Shown one piece after another: positions 1 through 8,456 of a stretch of DNA of 64,000 nt (the stretch's first letter is position 1; each line of letters starts with the position of its first letter). This DNA comes from an uncultured Vibrio sp. (GTDB lineage Bacteria > Pseudomonadota > Gammaproteobacteria > Enterobacterales > Vibrionaceae): positions 62,001-126,000 of the forward strand of contig CANNGN010000009.1 of assembly GCA_947504195.1 (NCBI GenBank), read 5' to 3'. The translations under genes and the position numbers were made by a program. The notes beneath the pieces were generated by a model. The model made no database searches, was not told the origin of the DNA, and saw only the letters and a program-made list of their open reading frames with translations.

Positions 1-1
1 A

Positions 2-1012
2 CTTTTCGAAAAAGCAGTTGGGTGGCTGTTTCTCAGTATTCTATTGGTTGGCCCTGCCGTCGCCATTAAAGTGGCTGCTGCATATCTTGCGATTATCTTC
101 GATACCTCATCACAATGGATACCTGCCTTTGGTATTTTAACCTTGTTGGGAATTTTGGTTTTTTCAATTATGGGGATGAAAACCTCCGCTCGTTTTCAGA
201 CTGGTATCGTCATTGCGATGATTGCAGTGATTGCTTGGCTTTGTATTGCCGGTGATATCAACGCTAGCTTTAGTGTTATCGACACTCCAGTCAACCAGAG
301 TGAATGGCAGCAAACGCTTTACGCGACAGGGGTTATTTTCTGGTGTTTTCTCGGCATTGAAGTGATGGCACACATGGGAGCTGAATTTAAAAATCCAAGT
401 AGAGACTTTCCTATCGCGTTACTCGGGGGCATAACCTTGGTGATTCTCGCCTATCTCAGCTTAGTGTTATTGATCGCTTGGCATCATACCTATGGCGATG
501 AGTTTACAAATAGTCAGTCTCTCGCATTGCTCGTAGAAAAACTCACCAATAGCACTTACAGCCGTGTATTTGCCATCGGAGCTTATGTGGTCGCTTTTGC
601 TAACGTCGCGATCTATATATTAGGATTCTCTCGTATGGTTCAATCGATGGCAGAGCAACACACGCTATCGCCATCGTTCTCTCAGCTCAGCCACAACGGT
701 GTACCAGTGAAAGCGGTGTTCTTAGTTGGATTGATTACATTATTTTCACTACTGTTTGCTCAGTTTTCAGGCTGGAAAATGGAGTGGTTTATTGAAATGA
801 CCAACGGCAGTTTCCTTACCATTTATACTCTGACATGCTTAGCGGCAGTCAAACTGGTTAGCCAAACGTCCAAAGTCATCGCCATCATTGCACTTGTCAG
901 CTGCCTAGTTACGGTCTTATTCATTGGCCAGAATATGGCGTTCGCAATATTGATTTTCGTCTCTGCGTTTGGGTTTGAGTATAAGCGCCTGAACAAAGCT
1001 TCAGCGCTTTAA
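2..1012 (+). CDS. yjeH: YjeH-type amino-acid exporter (5' end cut by window)
   Basis: APC-superfamily inner-membrane permease resembling E. coli YjeH, an exporter of L-methionine and branched-chain amino acids. The frame is open to the first base of the window, so the N-terminal part (first two or so helices) lies outside. What remains has about ten hydrophobic segments. It contains the family hallmark block WCFLGIEVMAHMGAEFKNPSRDFP in the middle, which aligns colinearly with the FWCF..LEA.AHLASEFKNPERDFP region of YjeH. It ends shortly after a last helix, as YjeH does. A TTG at 44 could be read as a start but is internal to the homology. No promoter is visible in the window. Function is by family; the substrate is inferred. 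Confidence 0.8.
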   Translation, partial: LFEKAVGWLFLSILLVGPAVAIKVAAAYLAIIFDTSSQWIPAFGILTLLGILVFSIMGMKTSARFQTGIVIAMIAVIAWLCIAGDINASFSVIDTPVNQSEWQQTLYATGVIFWCFLGIEVMAHMGAEFKNPSRDFPIALLGGITLVILAYLSLVLLIAWHHTYGDEFTNSQSLALLVEKLTNSTYSRVFAIGAYVVAFANVAIYILGFSRMVQSMAEQHTLSPSFSQLSHNGVPVKAVFLVGLITLFSLLFAQFSGWKMEWFIEMTNGSFLTIYTLTCLAAVKLVSQTSKVIAIIALVSCLVTVLFIGQNMAFAILIFVSAFGFEYKRLNKASAL

Positions 1013-1064
1013 GTAAATTAAACTTCCCGAGCCACTTTGATGATAAGTGGTTCGTCAAAATACA

Positions 1065-1334
1065 TTACCTTGGGTAACAATTGATATTTTGAAAAGTGAC
1101 CGACTCGGTTATCGCTTCATAGCCGTGGGGTTGGTCACTAAAAAAGCGAATACTTTCTCCGGGGTTAAGCGGATGCCAGACATCATTAAATAAGACATTC
1201 AGTGTTCCAGCTAATACCACTATATGTTCAATCACACCAGCGCCGTGTGGGGTCGATAGTTGTTGATGATAGTCGCTCAATGGAATCTCAAACATTTCCA
1301 TACCTGAATCAGCTTGAAATGGAAATAAAGCGAT
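1065..1334 (-). pseudogene. sutR: 3' remnant of sutR (XRE-cupin regulator)
   Basis: An in-frame stretch of about 90 codons corresponding to the C-terminal cupin domain of SutR/YdcN-type regulators (GAGVIEHIVVLAG, NPGESIRFFSD and a final NCYPR match SutR closely). The whole N-terminal helix-turn-helix half is missing. Similarity continues upstream of the first ATG (1299-1301), through the codons for ALFPF, up to about base 1332. A stop codon then follows at 1335-1337. The only internal start would give a 78-residue cupin without DNA-binding ability. It faces the equally truncated ydcO remnant with no intergenic space. The normal gene is about 180 codons. Confidence 0.8.
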
Positions 1335-1341
1335 CTATGAG

Positions 1342-2250
1342 ATGGCTGACATAGTTGGGGCTTTTGTTGTATCAGGATTTCTTATTTTTTTAACCGGTTT
1401 GATCACACCATTGAGCAAGATGCTAGCGCGAATCCCCTCGCAACTAGGCACTGCAATGTTGGCTGCGATATTACTGCCTTTTTGTATAAAAGGGTTCGAA
1501 ACCATTGAAACGAGCCCATCTATTTTTCTCGTTATGTTTACCGCCTATTTGCTAGCAAAACACCTCTCTCCCAAATATACAATGCTAGTGTTGTTAATCG
1601 TTGGCTTTGGTTGCGCATCCATATTTAACAATACACCATTGATGGTCACTAACTTGTCGATAGCAATGCCTACTTGGATCATGCCGCACTTTGAGTTTCC
1701 AGCTATTGTTAATCTCTCAATCCCACTTTATCTCGTGACCATGCTTTCTCAGAATCTCCCTGGCATCGCGATGATGAAGACCTACGATTATGATACACCG
1801 GTAAAACCAATTCTGATCGGTACTGGGATAACCAATATCATCTCTGCGCCTTTCGGTGGATTCAGTGTCAATCTAGCCGCCATTTCTGCGGCTATCTGCA
1901 TGACACCGTCGGTCGATTCCGATAAAACCCAACGATATCGTGCTGTTATTTGGGCTGGCATTTTTTATGTCAGTGCAGGTGTGTTTGCGACCACGGTCGT
2001 CACAGTATTTCTCGCCCTTCCTAAAGAAGTCACCGCAATACTGGCTGGATTCGCACTCCTGGGGACATTACTGATGTGTTTGCAATCTGCATTTAAGGAC
2101 GAGTTAGTGAGAGAGTCTGCGCTACTTACCTTTTTAATTACCCTATCTGGAGTAAACGCCTTCGGTGTGAGTGCAACATTATGGGGGTTGGTTGTTGGGA
2201 TTATCTATTTGAATGTCTCTAAGAACTCTCTCACTGCCACCATACACTGA
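1342..2250 (+). pseudogene. ydcO: 5'-truncated ydcO (BenE-family transporter)
   Basis: 302 codons matching the BenE/YdcO benzoate-transporter family from about residue 90 onward. Recognisable blocks are RIPSQLGTAMLAAILLPF, LYLVTMLSQNLPGIAMMK and the internal FGGFSVNLAAISAAIC region. Family members are about 390 residues, so roughly the first 90 (about three membrane helices) are absent. The homology extends a codon or two upstream of this ATG to about 1336. There is no convincing ribosome-binding site. The remnant abuts the sutR remnant head to head. In E. coli sutR (ydcN) and ydcO are intact divergent neighbours, so a deletion has removed both 5' ends and the shared promoter. It is probably non-functional, though an internal start cannot be excluded. 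Confidence 0.75.
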
Positions 2251-2412
2251 TACTAAAAATATTCTTGGTTAGCCGTACTTGAGCTCCCCGACAAATTCGT
2301 TTTTTACTTCAGCCGAACGGGCTCTCACGGGCCAACCAGCGATTAAAACGCAACTGTAAACAATATCAGTTTCATTGATTTCTCACTACTGAATCAAAAA
2401 GCTAGTTATTCC

Positions 2413-3120
2413 CTAATAAATTAGCTTCCCTACCGGGTTAATAACCTGACTCATTCCCTGCTTAAACTGTAAAGCATCATCTGAAACCGTCAAACAGACA
2501 CATCCCTCATGTGTGATAGGGGTGTGGGTATGAGCTGTGTTTAGTTCAATATAGTCTCCTACAGAATATCGACCTAGCTCATCTTCGAAACTACCTTGTA
2601 ATATCAAAGTAATTTCAAATCCGCGATGAGTGTGAGCTGGTATAAGTCCACCTTCACTAATATGCAATAGGCTCGCACGCCTAGCGCCATCATCTAGTTG
2701 TAGACGCGCTCGGGATATCTTACCAAACCCTTTCCAATCTTTGACCAAAACCGATCGCATTGAACGTGGTAATGAAATTCGTTTGCCAGCAACATCTATT
2801 TCGGTAACAGTAGACAAACATGGGCTCAATTTCTCGGGCTGATCAGACGTAATCTCATCAATCATGTCGATCGCATACTCTTCTAATAATGAGTCATCAT
2901 CCGAGGAGTCACCAAACTTAAAAGTATCATAACCAACATCGGCCATGTCGCCATCCGACTCGAACGCTATGGACGCCAAATAAAGCGTGTGCTCTTCAAC
3001 CAGTTTCTGGCATTCTGGGCACATCTCTACGTGTGCTGAAACAACGACAGATACAGAAACAGAAGTTTTTCCTTCAACAAATTGTTTTATAACTTCCGTA
3101 CTTGGGTGGTAGTTAATCAT
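2413..3120 (-). CDS. chrR: ChrR-family zinc anti-sigma factor
   Basis: 235-residue cytoplasmic anti-sigma factor of the ChrR family, which holds an ECF11 sigma factor inactive until singlet oxygen or related stress releases it. The N-terminal anti-sigma domain carries the zinc-binding H-x3-C-x2-C motif (HVEMCPEC, about residues 30-37) and an upstream His. The C-terminal half is a cupin with the HTHRGFE and THTPITHEG metal-ligand segments. Its ATG lies inside the end of the sigma gene (8-bp overlap), indicating translational coupling and a one-to-one pairing. Length and domain order are standard for ChrR. The inducer is inferred from the family, not shown by sequence. Confidence 0.9.
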   Translation of the reverse strand: MINYHPSTEVIKQFVEGKTSVSVSVVVSAHVEMCPECQKLVEEHTLYLASIAFESDGDMADVGYDTFKFGDSSDDDSLLEEYAIDMIDEITSDQPEKLSPCLSTVTEIDVAGKRISLPRSMRSVLVKDWKGFGKISRARLQLDDGARRASLLHISEGGLIPAHTHRGFEITLILQGSFEDELGRYSVGDYIELNTAHTHTPITHEGCVCLTVSDDALQFKQGMSQVINPVGKLIY

Positions 3121-3757
3121 TTATATCTTCTCCCATCTGAGAACGTATCTTCTCTAAAGCTAACCTCAAACGTGACTTTACTGTGCCAAGAGGTACACCG
3201 AGTTGCTTGGATAACTGCTCTTGCGAGAGCTGTTGAAAATAAACACCTCGGAGCACGGCCTGTTGATCTTGAGGTAAATTTATCACTAACTTTTCTACCT
3301 GTTTCGAAAGTAGATGATCTGGAAAAACAGTGTGATTAGGATGGGTTAGATCATTCGCTAACGCATTTTCAATAGGCCAAATATCATCACCGATCATTTG
3401 TTCATCTCTACTTTTCTGCTTTCGCAAGTAATCGAAAGATGCATTTCTCATTACGGTATAAATCCAAGTCGTTGCAGCACCTTTCGAATCATCGTATAGA
3501 TGTGCTTTCTTCCAAACGTTGGTCATTGTTTCTTGTACTAAATCGTTAGCCTGAGCTTCATTGTTAAATTGCTTGATACCAAAGTTCTTTATTTTGGGAG
3601 CAAAAAACTTAAATAGCTTCGTAAAAGAAACCTTATCTTGGTCTTCTGCAACACGCCTGAGCCAAAGAGACAACTCTGAGTGTAGTGAGGTAGTCTTCGT
3701 GATCGACCCCGTTTGGCTATTTTTCATCGTGGCTGTTCTTAACTCAGTCTGATCCAT
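3113..3757 (-). CDS. rpoE: ECF11-type RNA polymerase sigma factor (RpoE partner of ChrR)
   Basis: 214-residue ECF sigma factor. Region 2 has the core-binding/-10 melting segment (DLVQETMTNVWKKAHLYD and TTWIYTVMRNASFDYLRK, about residues 68-112). Region 4 is a typical helix-turn-helix (QLSQEQLSKQLGVPLGTVKSRLRLALEKIR, about residues 172-202). Co-encoding with ChrR places it in the ECF11 group, which in other proteobacteria controls singlet-oxygen and photo-oxidative stress genes. The start at 3757 leaves a short leader after the predicted autoregulatory promoter at 3789-3817. Likely targets in this window are the sigma gene itself, the cioAB-phrB operon and perhaps the fasciclin gene. It is distinct from the envelope-stress RpoE of enteric bacteria. 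Confidence 0.9.
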   Translation of the reverse strand: MDQTELRTATMKNSQTGSITKTTSLHSELSLWLRRVAEDQDKVSFTKLFKFFAPKIKNFGIKQFNNEAQANDLVQETMTNVWKKAHLYDDSKGAATTWIYTVMRNASFDYLRKQKSRDEQMIGDDIWPIENALANDLTHPNHTVFPDHLLSKQVEKLVINLPQDQQAVLRGVYFQQLSQEQLSKQLGVPLGTVKSRLRLALEKIRSQMGEDIND

Positions 3758-3788
3758 AAATGAGCACTCATATTAGTCGTTATTAAAC

Positions 3789-3817
3789 CATAACGCAGTA
3801 GTCAACCAGAACGATCA
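3789..3817 (-). promoter_or_regulatory. Predicted ECF11 promoter of the sigma-chrR operon
   Basis: On the minus strand TGATCG (3817-3812), a 17-bp spacer, then GTTATG (3794-3789). This fits the TGATC-N16/17-CGTTA form reported for ECF11 promoters and lies about 30 bp upstream of the sigma start codon. Autoregulation is typical of this group. It overlaps nothing but the 3' flank of the LON-domain gene. Confidence 0.6.
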
Positions 3818-3820
3818 TTA

Positions 3821-4453
3821 TTACGTTGAGTTTTTTTCGCATAGATCACATAGCATTTGGTTCAATTGACTTTGGTCCAAATGGTGAACAAACTTTTCTT
3901 TTTCATCTACAGGAATCGGCATAACTTCTAATAAGCGAGAGCTCACCCAACTTGAATTGTTAAAATGTTGAATTTTGTACAATTGATTAAGAACCATATT
4001 ATCGTTGAATACCTGTTCGAGAAAGAGCGTCAGGGTTTGTATCTGTGTGTTATCTAGATTCGGCTCTCCATCGCCCGAGGACCAATGAGGTAATAATTGA
4101 GTTTTCGCATTGAGCAATCCATTATCTTGTCGGAAAAAGCCGTCTAGAGAAACCAATTGTTGAGCTTGAACATCAATCTCCAAAATACCATCTTCTCCTT
4201 GGGTGAAATCTATGATGTTGACATGCACACCCCATTTCGAAGAACTAAAATCCTCTTCTTTCTTATATAAAGAAAGAACAAAACCATCGGTATCGTTAGC
4301 ATTAGAGACCATTGACAAATATTTCTGCTCAAAAATACGTAATCTTTGAACACCACCAGACAATAGGAAGATAGGTAGGGGAAATATTGGATACTGTTCT
4401 TTCAAGTTTGAAAATTGAACGCTGGGCTGCGGATTTGATTTGGCTGTTGTCAT
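3821..4453 (-). CDS. LON substrate-binding-domain protein
   Basis: 210-residue protein built around the Lon N-terminal (PUA-like) substrate-binding domain: YPIFPLPIFLLSGGVQRLRIFEQKYL at about residues 20-45 is the family signature. No ATPase or protease domain is present, so it is a stand-alone LON-domain protein of unknown function, seen in many gammaproteobacteria. It lies between the fasciclin gene and the sigma gene on the same strand. A hairpin at 4510-4530 separates it from the former, and the sigma gene has its own promoter. No clear ECF11 site is visible before it. Context suggests a role in stress protein turnover, but that is inference. Confidence 0.75.
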   Translation of the reverse strand: MTTAKSNPQPSVQFSNLKEQYPIFPLPIFLLSGGVQRLRIFEQKYLSMVSNANDTDGFVLSLYKKEEDFSSSKWGVHVNIIDFTQGEDGILEIDVQAQQLVSLDGFFRQDNGLLNAKTQLLPHWSSGDGEPNLDNTQIQTLTLFLEQVFNDNMVLNQLYKIQHFNNSSWVSSRLLEVMPIPVDEKEKFVHHLDQSQLNQMLCDLCEKNST

Positions 4454-4500
4454 AACGTTAGGACCTGAGGATTTTTATTGGTTTGTGGAATATTTCAAGA

Positions 4501-4530
4501 AAAATGTAAGTGCGGTGACTTGCCGCACTC
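4501..4530 (-). terminator. Rho-independent terminator after the fasciclin gene
   Basis: On the minus strand a 7-bp stem AGTGCGG/CCGCACT (4530-4524 and 4516-4510) with a 7-base loop is followed by TACATTTTT. It lies 13 bases past the fasciclin stop codon. Confidence 0.6.
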
Positions 4531-4542
4531 AGTATACGAATA

Positions 4543-5037
4543 CTATGGCATTAATACAGAGTCGATAACATGAATGACACCATTGCTCGCCTTCACATCG
4601 GTCATGATGACATTTGCATCGTCAACCATCACTGTGTCACCTTTGACGGAAATATCGACATTTGAACCTTGTACCGTCGCAGCACTATCCATCCCAACCA
4701 CATCTTCCGCCATGACCTTTCCGGCAACGACGTGGTAAGTAAGAATATTCACTAGCTTATCTTTGTTCTCAGGCTTAAGAAGCACGTCTATCGTGCCATC
4801 AGGAAGCTTAGCGAAAGCTTCGTCCGTTGGTGCAAATACCGTTAAATCACTATCGCCTTTGAGTGTATCTACCAAACCTGCGGCTTCAACTGCCGCCACT
4901 AGCGTCGTAAAAGAGCCATTTTCTACGGCAACGTCTACGATATCTTTGTGAGTTTCATGGTGGTTAGCAAAAGACGCGGTAGCGAAAGATAGAGAGGCCA
5001 TCGTAATAGTGGTTACTGTGAGTATTTGCTTTAACAT
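4543..5037 (-). CDS. Secreted fasciclin (FAS1) domain protein
   Basis: 164 residues: a signal peptide (cleavage expected after SFA, about residue 24) followed by one FAS1 domain. The domain shows the H1 box ([16 protein letters not shown]) and the H2-like segment ([16 protein letters not shown]), and ends with [15 protein letters not shown]1 proteins are small secreted adhesive or binding modules; bacterial single-domain forms have no settled function. It is divergent from cioA, with a possible weak ECF11 site in its upstream region. Similar genes beside ECF11 loci suggest a periplasmic stress role, which is inference. Confidence 0.88.
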   Translation of the reverse strand: MLKQILTVTTITMASLSFATASFANHHETHKDIVDVAVENGSFTTLVAAVEAAGLVDTLKGDSDLTVFAPTDEAFAKLPDGTIDVLLKPENKDKLVNILTYHVVAGKVMAEDVVGMDSAATVQGSNVDISVKGDTVMVDDANVIMTDVKASNGVIHVIDSVLMP

Positions 5038-5106
5038 TCTGTCGTTCCTTTTATCGATGATGAAATCATAAAATTATGAATTCAGAGAAATGAACATTCC
5101 GTCAAT

Positions 5107-5135
5107 ACAAACGAGCCTCTTCAAATTAAGGATCA
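5107..5135 (-). promoter_or_regulatory. Possible ECF11 promoter of the fasciclin gene
   Basis: Minus-strand TGATCC (5135-5130), a 17-bp spacer and GTTTGT (5112-5107) preceded by C. The -35 element is perfect; the -10 keeps only CGT. It sits 70 bp upstream of the fasciclin ATG and back to back with the cioA promoter. Confidence 0.4.
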
Positions 5136-5166
5136 CTTTACTTTAAAAAAATTCGCTTTTAGTGAG

Positions 5167-5195
5167 TGATCCATCTTTCAAATAAAGTCGTAAGA
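5167..5195 (+). promoter_or_regulatory. Predicted ECF11 promoter of the cioAB-phrB operon
   Basis: TGATCC at 5167-5172, a 17-bp spacer and GTAAGA at 5190-5195. It agrees with the Rhodobacter RpoE (ECF11) consensus of TGATCC then TAAGA 18 bp downstream. Transcription would begin near 5200-5205. That rules out the in-frame GTG at 5166 and the ATG at 5196 as starts of cioA and supports the ATG at 5226. Confidence 0.65.
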
Positions 5196-5225
5196 ATGTT
5201 TAGTTATTTTGAATCAGGAGCGAAA

Positions 5226-6614
5226 ATGGATACATTAGCGATAGATTTGGCGAGGTTTCAATTTGCCTTCACCATTTCTTTTCATATTATCTTTCCAGCG
5301 TTTACGATTGGCCTTGCTTCCTTTCTTGCTGTTCTTGAAGGGCTATGGTTAAAAACGAACCAAGACAAATATATACAACTCTATAAATACTGGAGCAAAA
5401 TTTTTGCGATCACGTTTGGTATGGGTGTGGTCAGCGGTATTGTTCTAAGTTATCAATTTGGCACCAACTGGAGCGTATTCTCGGACAAAACTGGTCCGAT
5501 TTTGGGGCCACTTATGGGGTACGAAGTCTTTACTGCTTTCTTTTTGGAAGCTGGATTTCTTGGTGTCATGTTATTCGGGATGAACAAGGTAGGTAAAAAG
5601 TTACATTTTGCTTCTACATGTGTCGTCGCTTTCGGTACATTTTTGTCAGCCTTTTGGATACTAGCGGTAAACAGTTGGATGCAAACTCCAGCAGGTTACT
5701 CAATAAATGAGGTGGGACAATTTGTACCTGAAGATTGGTTGGAAATTGTGTTCAATCCTTCCTTTCCGTATCGTCTCGTCCACATGATCCTTGCCGCTTA
5801 TCTTACAACGGCGTTCGTTGTCGCTGCTGTGGGTGCTTATCACTTACTCAAAGCACCAAACAACCCTCTAGCAAAAACGATGTTTTCAATGGCGATGTGG
5901 ATGGCAGCTATCGTAACGCCAATCCAGATAGTCGCGGGGGATTTCCACGGTTTAAACACTCTCGAACATCAACCAGCCAAAGTGGCCGCAATGGAAGGTC
6001 ATTTTGAAACTCACGATGGAGCTCCGTTAATCCTTTTCGGCATTCCTGATGAAGAAGCTCAGGAAACGAAATATCAAATCGCCATCCCTAAACTCGGAAG
6101 TTTAATCCTCACACATAGCTTAGATGGAACAGTGCTAGGTTTAGACGCCTTTCCGAAAGAAGATCACCCGCCTGTCACTATCGTGTTCTGGAGTTTTAGG
6201 ATCATGGTAGGAATCGGCTTCGGTATGCTTGCTCTTGGTTTAACCAGCTTATGGTTACGAAGAAAAGGTCAATTATACGAGAAACCATTATTTCATCGTA
6301 TCTGCGTTGCATTCGGTCCTGCTGGTTTTATTGCGGTACTCGCTGGATGGATAACCACTGAAGTTGGTAGACAACCCTATACGGTGTATGGGTTGCTAAG
6401 AACCGTCGATTCGGCTTCACCCATAGACGCCTCTGCCGTTAGTGCCTCACTAACCGCGTTCGTTGTCGTCTATTTACTCGTCTTCGGCGCCGGTTTTTTC
6501 TATCTTTTGCGGCTAATGCGCAAATCACCGTCGAAATACGAAGAAGCACCAGATCCAAAATTGCCAGATGGAACCAAAATTCCACCTGCAACTCACCCTA
6601 ACCGTCTCAATTAA
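5226..6614 (+). CDS. cioA: Cytochrome bd-type ubiquinol oxidase subunit I (CIO type)
   Basis: 462-residue inner-membrane subunit that oxidises ubiquinol and carries the haems of a bd-type terminal oxidase. The start ATG has AGGAG five bases upstream. The N-terminus ARFQFAFTISFHIIFP contains the axial haem ligand His at residue 20; RLVHMILAAY holds the second conserved His. The protein is shorter than E. coli CydA (about 520), with a short Q-loop. This and the DUF2474 gene downstream indicate the cyanide-insensitive (CioAB) subgroup. It heads a five-gene operon behind an ECF11-like promoter. An oxidase under singlet-oxygen control would keep respiration running, or scavenge oxygen, while haem-copper oxidases are under stress. 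That interpretation is inference. Confidence 0.92.
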   Translation: MDTLAIDLARFQFAFTISFHIIFPAFTIGLASFLAVLEGLWLKTNQDKYIQLYKYWSKIFAITFGMGVVSGIVLSYQFGTNWSVFSDKTGPILGPLMGYEVFTAFFLEAGFLGVMLFGMNKVGKKLHFASTCVVAFGTFLSAFWILAVNSWMQTPAGYSINEVGQFVPEDWLEIVFNPSFPYRLVHMILAAYLTTAFVVAAVGAYHLLKAPNNPLAKTMFSMAMWMAAIVTPIQIVAGDFHGLNTLEHQPAKVAAMEGHFETHDGAPLILFGIPDEEAQETKYQIAIPKLGSLILTHSLDGTVLGLDAFPKEDHPPVTIVFWSFRIMVGIGFGMLALGLTSLWLRRKGQLYEKPLFHRICVAFGPAGFIAVLAGWITTEVGRQPYTVYGLLRTVDSASPIDASAVSASLTAFVVVYLLVFGAGFFYLLRLMRKSPSKYEEAPDPKLPDGTKIPPATHPNRLN

Positions 6615-6626
6615 TGGAGTAAAGAC

Positions 6627-7625
6627 ATGGATATTGCACTAGTATGGTATGGCATTATCGGGTTAGCCGTTCTCATTTATGTCATATTAGATGGTTTCGA
6701 TTTAGGTATCGGGATTTTGTTTCCCTTTGCCTCGAGCGAATCAGAACGTGACATGATGATGAACAGTATCGCTCCTGTTTGGGATGGCAACGAAACATGG
6801 TTAGTATTAGGAGGTGGCGGCTTGTTTGCCGTTTTCCCACTCGCCTATTCAGTGGTCATGCCCGCGTTTTATGCTCCGCTTATTATCATGTTACTTGGGT
6901 TAGTACTTCGAGGCGTTTCCTTTGAATATCGTTTCAAAACCAAAAGAGGCAAATTTATTTGGGATTCCGCCTTTTTTCTAGGATCCTTATGCGCCACCGT
7001 TATGCAAGGGATAATGTTAGGTACACTACTCCAAGGTATTGAGGTAGAAGGCCGCGCTTATTCTGGCGGATGGTTTGATTGGTTGACACCTTTCACCTTG
7101 TTTTGTGGTTTAGCAACGATGTGTGCTTACACACTATTGGGTGGATGTTGGCTGATTATGAAGCTTCCTACGGAATTGGCTTCTCGCTACTATGGTTTAA
7201 CACGTCGGTGGGGGTTGGGAATGGTTGCATGTATCATCGTGGTAAGTATCTGGTTACCTCTGACTAACGAGATTATTTTCGAACGTTGGTTTAGTTTACC
7301 AAACTCATTACTTTACCTTTCGGTCCCTATTTTAGCTGGGATTTTTATATGGAAACTCTTTAAATCATTACTAGAACATAAAGCACTGCGGGCCTATTTA
7401 TACGGTGTGGGTTTGTTTTTGGTTTCTGCACTAGGATTTGCGTTAAGTACGTTTCCCTACATCATTCCCTTTTCGGTCACCTACACAGATGCTGCGGCAC
7501 CAGACACAAGCCTGACGTTTTTACTCGTCGGGACGGTGGTACTGTTACCGACCATTATCGGTTATAGCGCCTACGCTTATTGGGTCTTTCGTGGAAGGAT
7601 CAACCCAGATGAGGGGTATCACTAA
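6627..7625 (+). CDS. cioB: Cytochrome bd-type ubiquinol oxidase subunit II (CIO type)
   Basis: 332-residue multi-helix partner of CioA. The N-terminal LIYVILDGFDLGIGILFPF and WDGNETWLVLGGGGLFAVFP segments are diagnostic of CydB/CioB. It lies 12 bp downstream of cioA with a GGAG ribosome-binding site and overlaps the next small gene by one base (TAATG). Together the subunits reduce O2 to water without proton pumping. Nothing is unusual in length or motifs. Confidence 0.93.
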   Translation: MDIALVWYGIIGLAVLIYVILDGFDLGIGILFPFASSESERDMMMNSIAPVWDGNETWLVLGGGGLFAVFPLAYSVVMPAFYAPLIIMLLGLVLRGVSFEYRFKTKRGKFIWDSAFFLGSLCATVMQGIMLGTLLQGIEVEGRAYSGGWFDWLTPFTLFCGLATMCAYTLLGGCWLIMKLPTELASRYYGLTRRWGLGMVACIIVVSIWLPLTNEIIFERWFSLPNSLLYLSVPILAGIFIWKLFKSLLEHKALRAYLYGVGLFLVSALGFALSTFPYIIPFSVTYTDAAAPDTSLTFLLVGTVVLLPTIIGYSAYAYWVFRGRINPDEGYH

Positions 7626-7729
7626 TGTATAAAAAAACGAAACAATTGTGCTGGCTTATGGGGATTTGGCTTGCGAGCGTTGCAGCACTTACAATAGTAG
7701 GATTTATGATCCGTCTAGTCATAGGGTAA
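7625..7729 (+). CDS. DUF2474-family small membrane subunit of the CIO oxidase
   Basis: 34-residue single-helix protein. The pattern W-x5-WLASVAALTIVGFMIR matches the DUF2474 family, which is usually encoded directly after CioB and is regarded as a small accessory subunit analogous to CydX. The ATG overlaps the cioB stop codon (TAATG), so it is translationally coupled. A basic N-terminus (YKKTK) precedes the helix, suggesting the N-terminus faces the cytoplasm. Confidence 0.8.
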   Translation: MYKKTKQLCWLMGIWLASVAALTIVGFMIRLVIG

Positions 7730-7736
7730 AGAAAAC

Positions 7737-8456
7737 ATGTACAACACTATCGCTATAATCGGAAGCTCGGGAGCCATCGGCAAAGCCTTTACACAGTTAG
7801 TTATTGAGAACTATCCGATGGCCGTTATACATACTTTTTCTCGGTATCCTTCAGCGAGCACACATCAGCGTGTGCTCGCCCATCAGATCGATTATTCGAG
7901 TGAAGAAAGTATTGCAACGGCAGCGGAAATCGCCAGTAAAAATGGGAAGCTCGATCTTGTTTTCGTTGCAACTGGTCTATTACACGACGATACCTTAGCT
8001 CCTGAAAAAGCGCTTAAAGATATTACTAGTGGGAACCTCACTAAAATATTTCTCGCTAATACCGTAACACCTGCATTAATTGCCAAGCACTTTTTACCCA
8101 TATTGAACAAATCTAATCGCTCTGTATTCGCCGCTATATCAGCTAGAGTTGGCAGCATTTCCGATAATCAGCTGGGTGGTTGGTACTCTTATCGAGCGTC
8201 TAAGTCGGCGCTTAATATGATCATAAAGTCGGCATCAATCGAAGTGGGCCGATCAAATAAGAACGCAATAATAGTGGGCGTTCATCCGGGCACTGTCGAT
8301 AGTTCATTATCAAAACCATTTCAGAAAAATGTTCAGCAAGGTAAGCTATTTTCTCCAGCGTATTCAGCCGAGCACCTATTAGATGTCTTAAACAATCTAT
8401 CTCACGAGCATAGTGGTGGTTGTTTTGCTTGGGACGGAAAGGAGATTCAGCCATGA
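7737..8456 (+). CDS. Short-chain dehydrogenase/reductase in the phrB operon
   Basis: 239-residue SDR with an N-terminal nucleotide motif IIGSSGAIGKAF (the GxxGxIG form), a catalytic-type YRASKSALN (Tyr-x3-Lys) and an HPGTVDSSLSKPF segment after it. It resembles the CsgA/C-factor-like SDRs found beside photolyase genes in Vibrio and other proteobacteria. Its ATG is 8 bp after the DUF2474 gene and its stop overlaps the photolyase start (ATGA), so it belongs to the same transcript. The substrate is unknown. Linkage with ECF11 and photolyase suggests reduction of a photo-oxidation product, which is inference. Confidence 0.82.
   Translation: MYNTIAIIGSSGAIGKAFTQLVIENYPMAVIHTFSRYPSASTHQRVLAHQIDYSSEESIATAAEIASKNGKLDLVFVATGLLHDDTLAPEKALKDITSGNLTKIFLANTVTPALIAKHFLPILNKSNRSVFAAISARVGSISDNQLGGWYSYRASKSALNMIIKSASIEVGRSNKNAIIVGVHPGTVDSSLSKPFQKNVQQGKLFSPAYSAEHLLDVLNNLSHEHSGGCFAWDGKEIQP

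Noticed and set aside
5166..5225. Upstream in-frame extension of cioA
   Set aside because: It overlaps the predicted ECF11 promoter and has no similarity to CioA; the ATG at 5226 has a good AGGAG.
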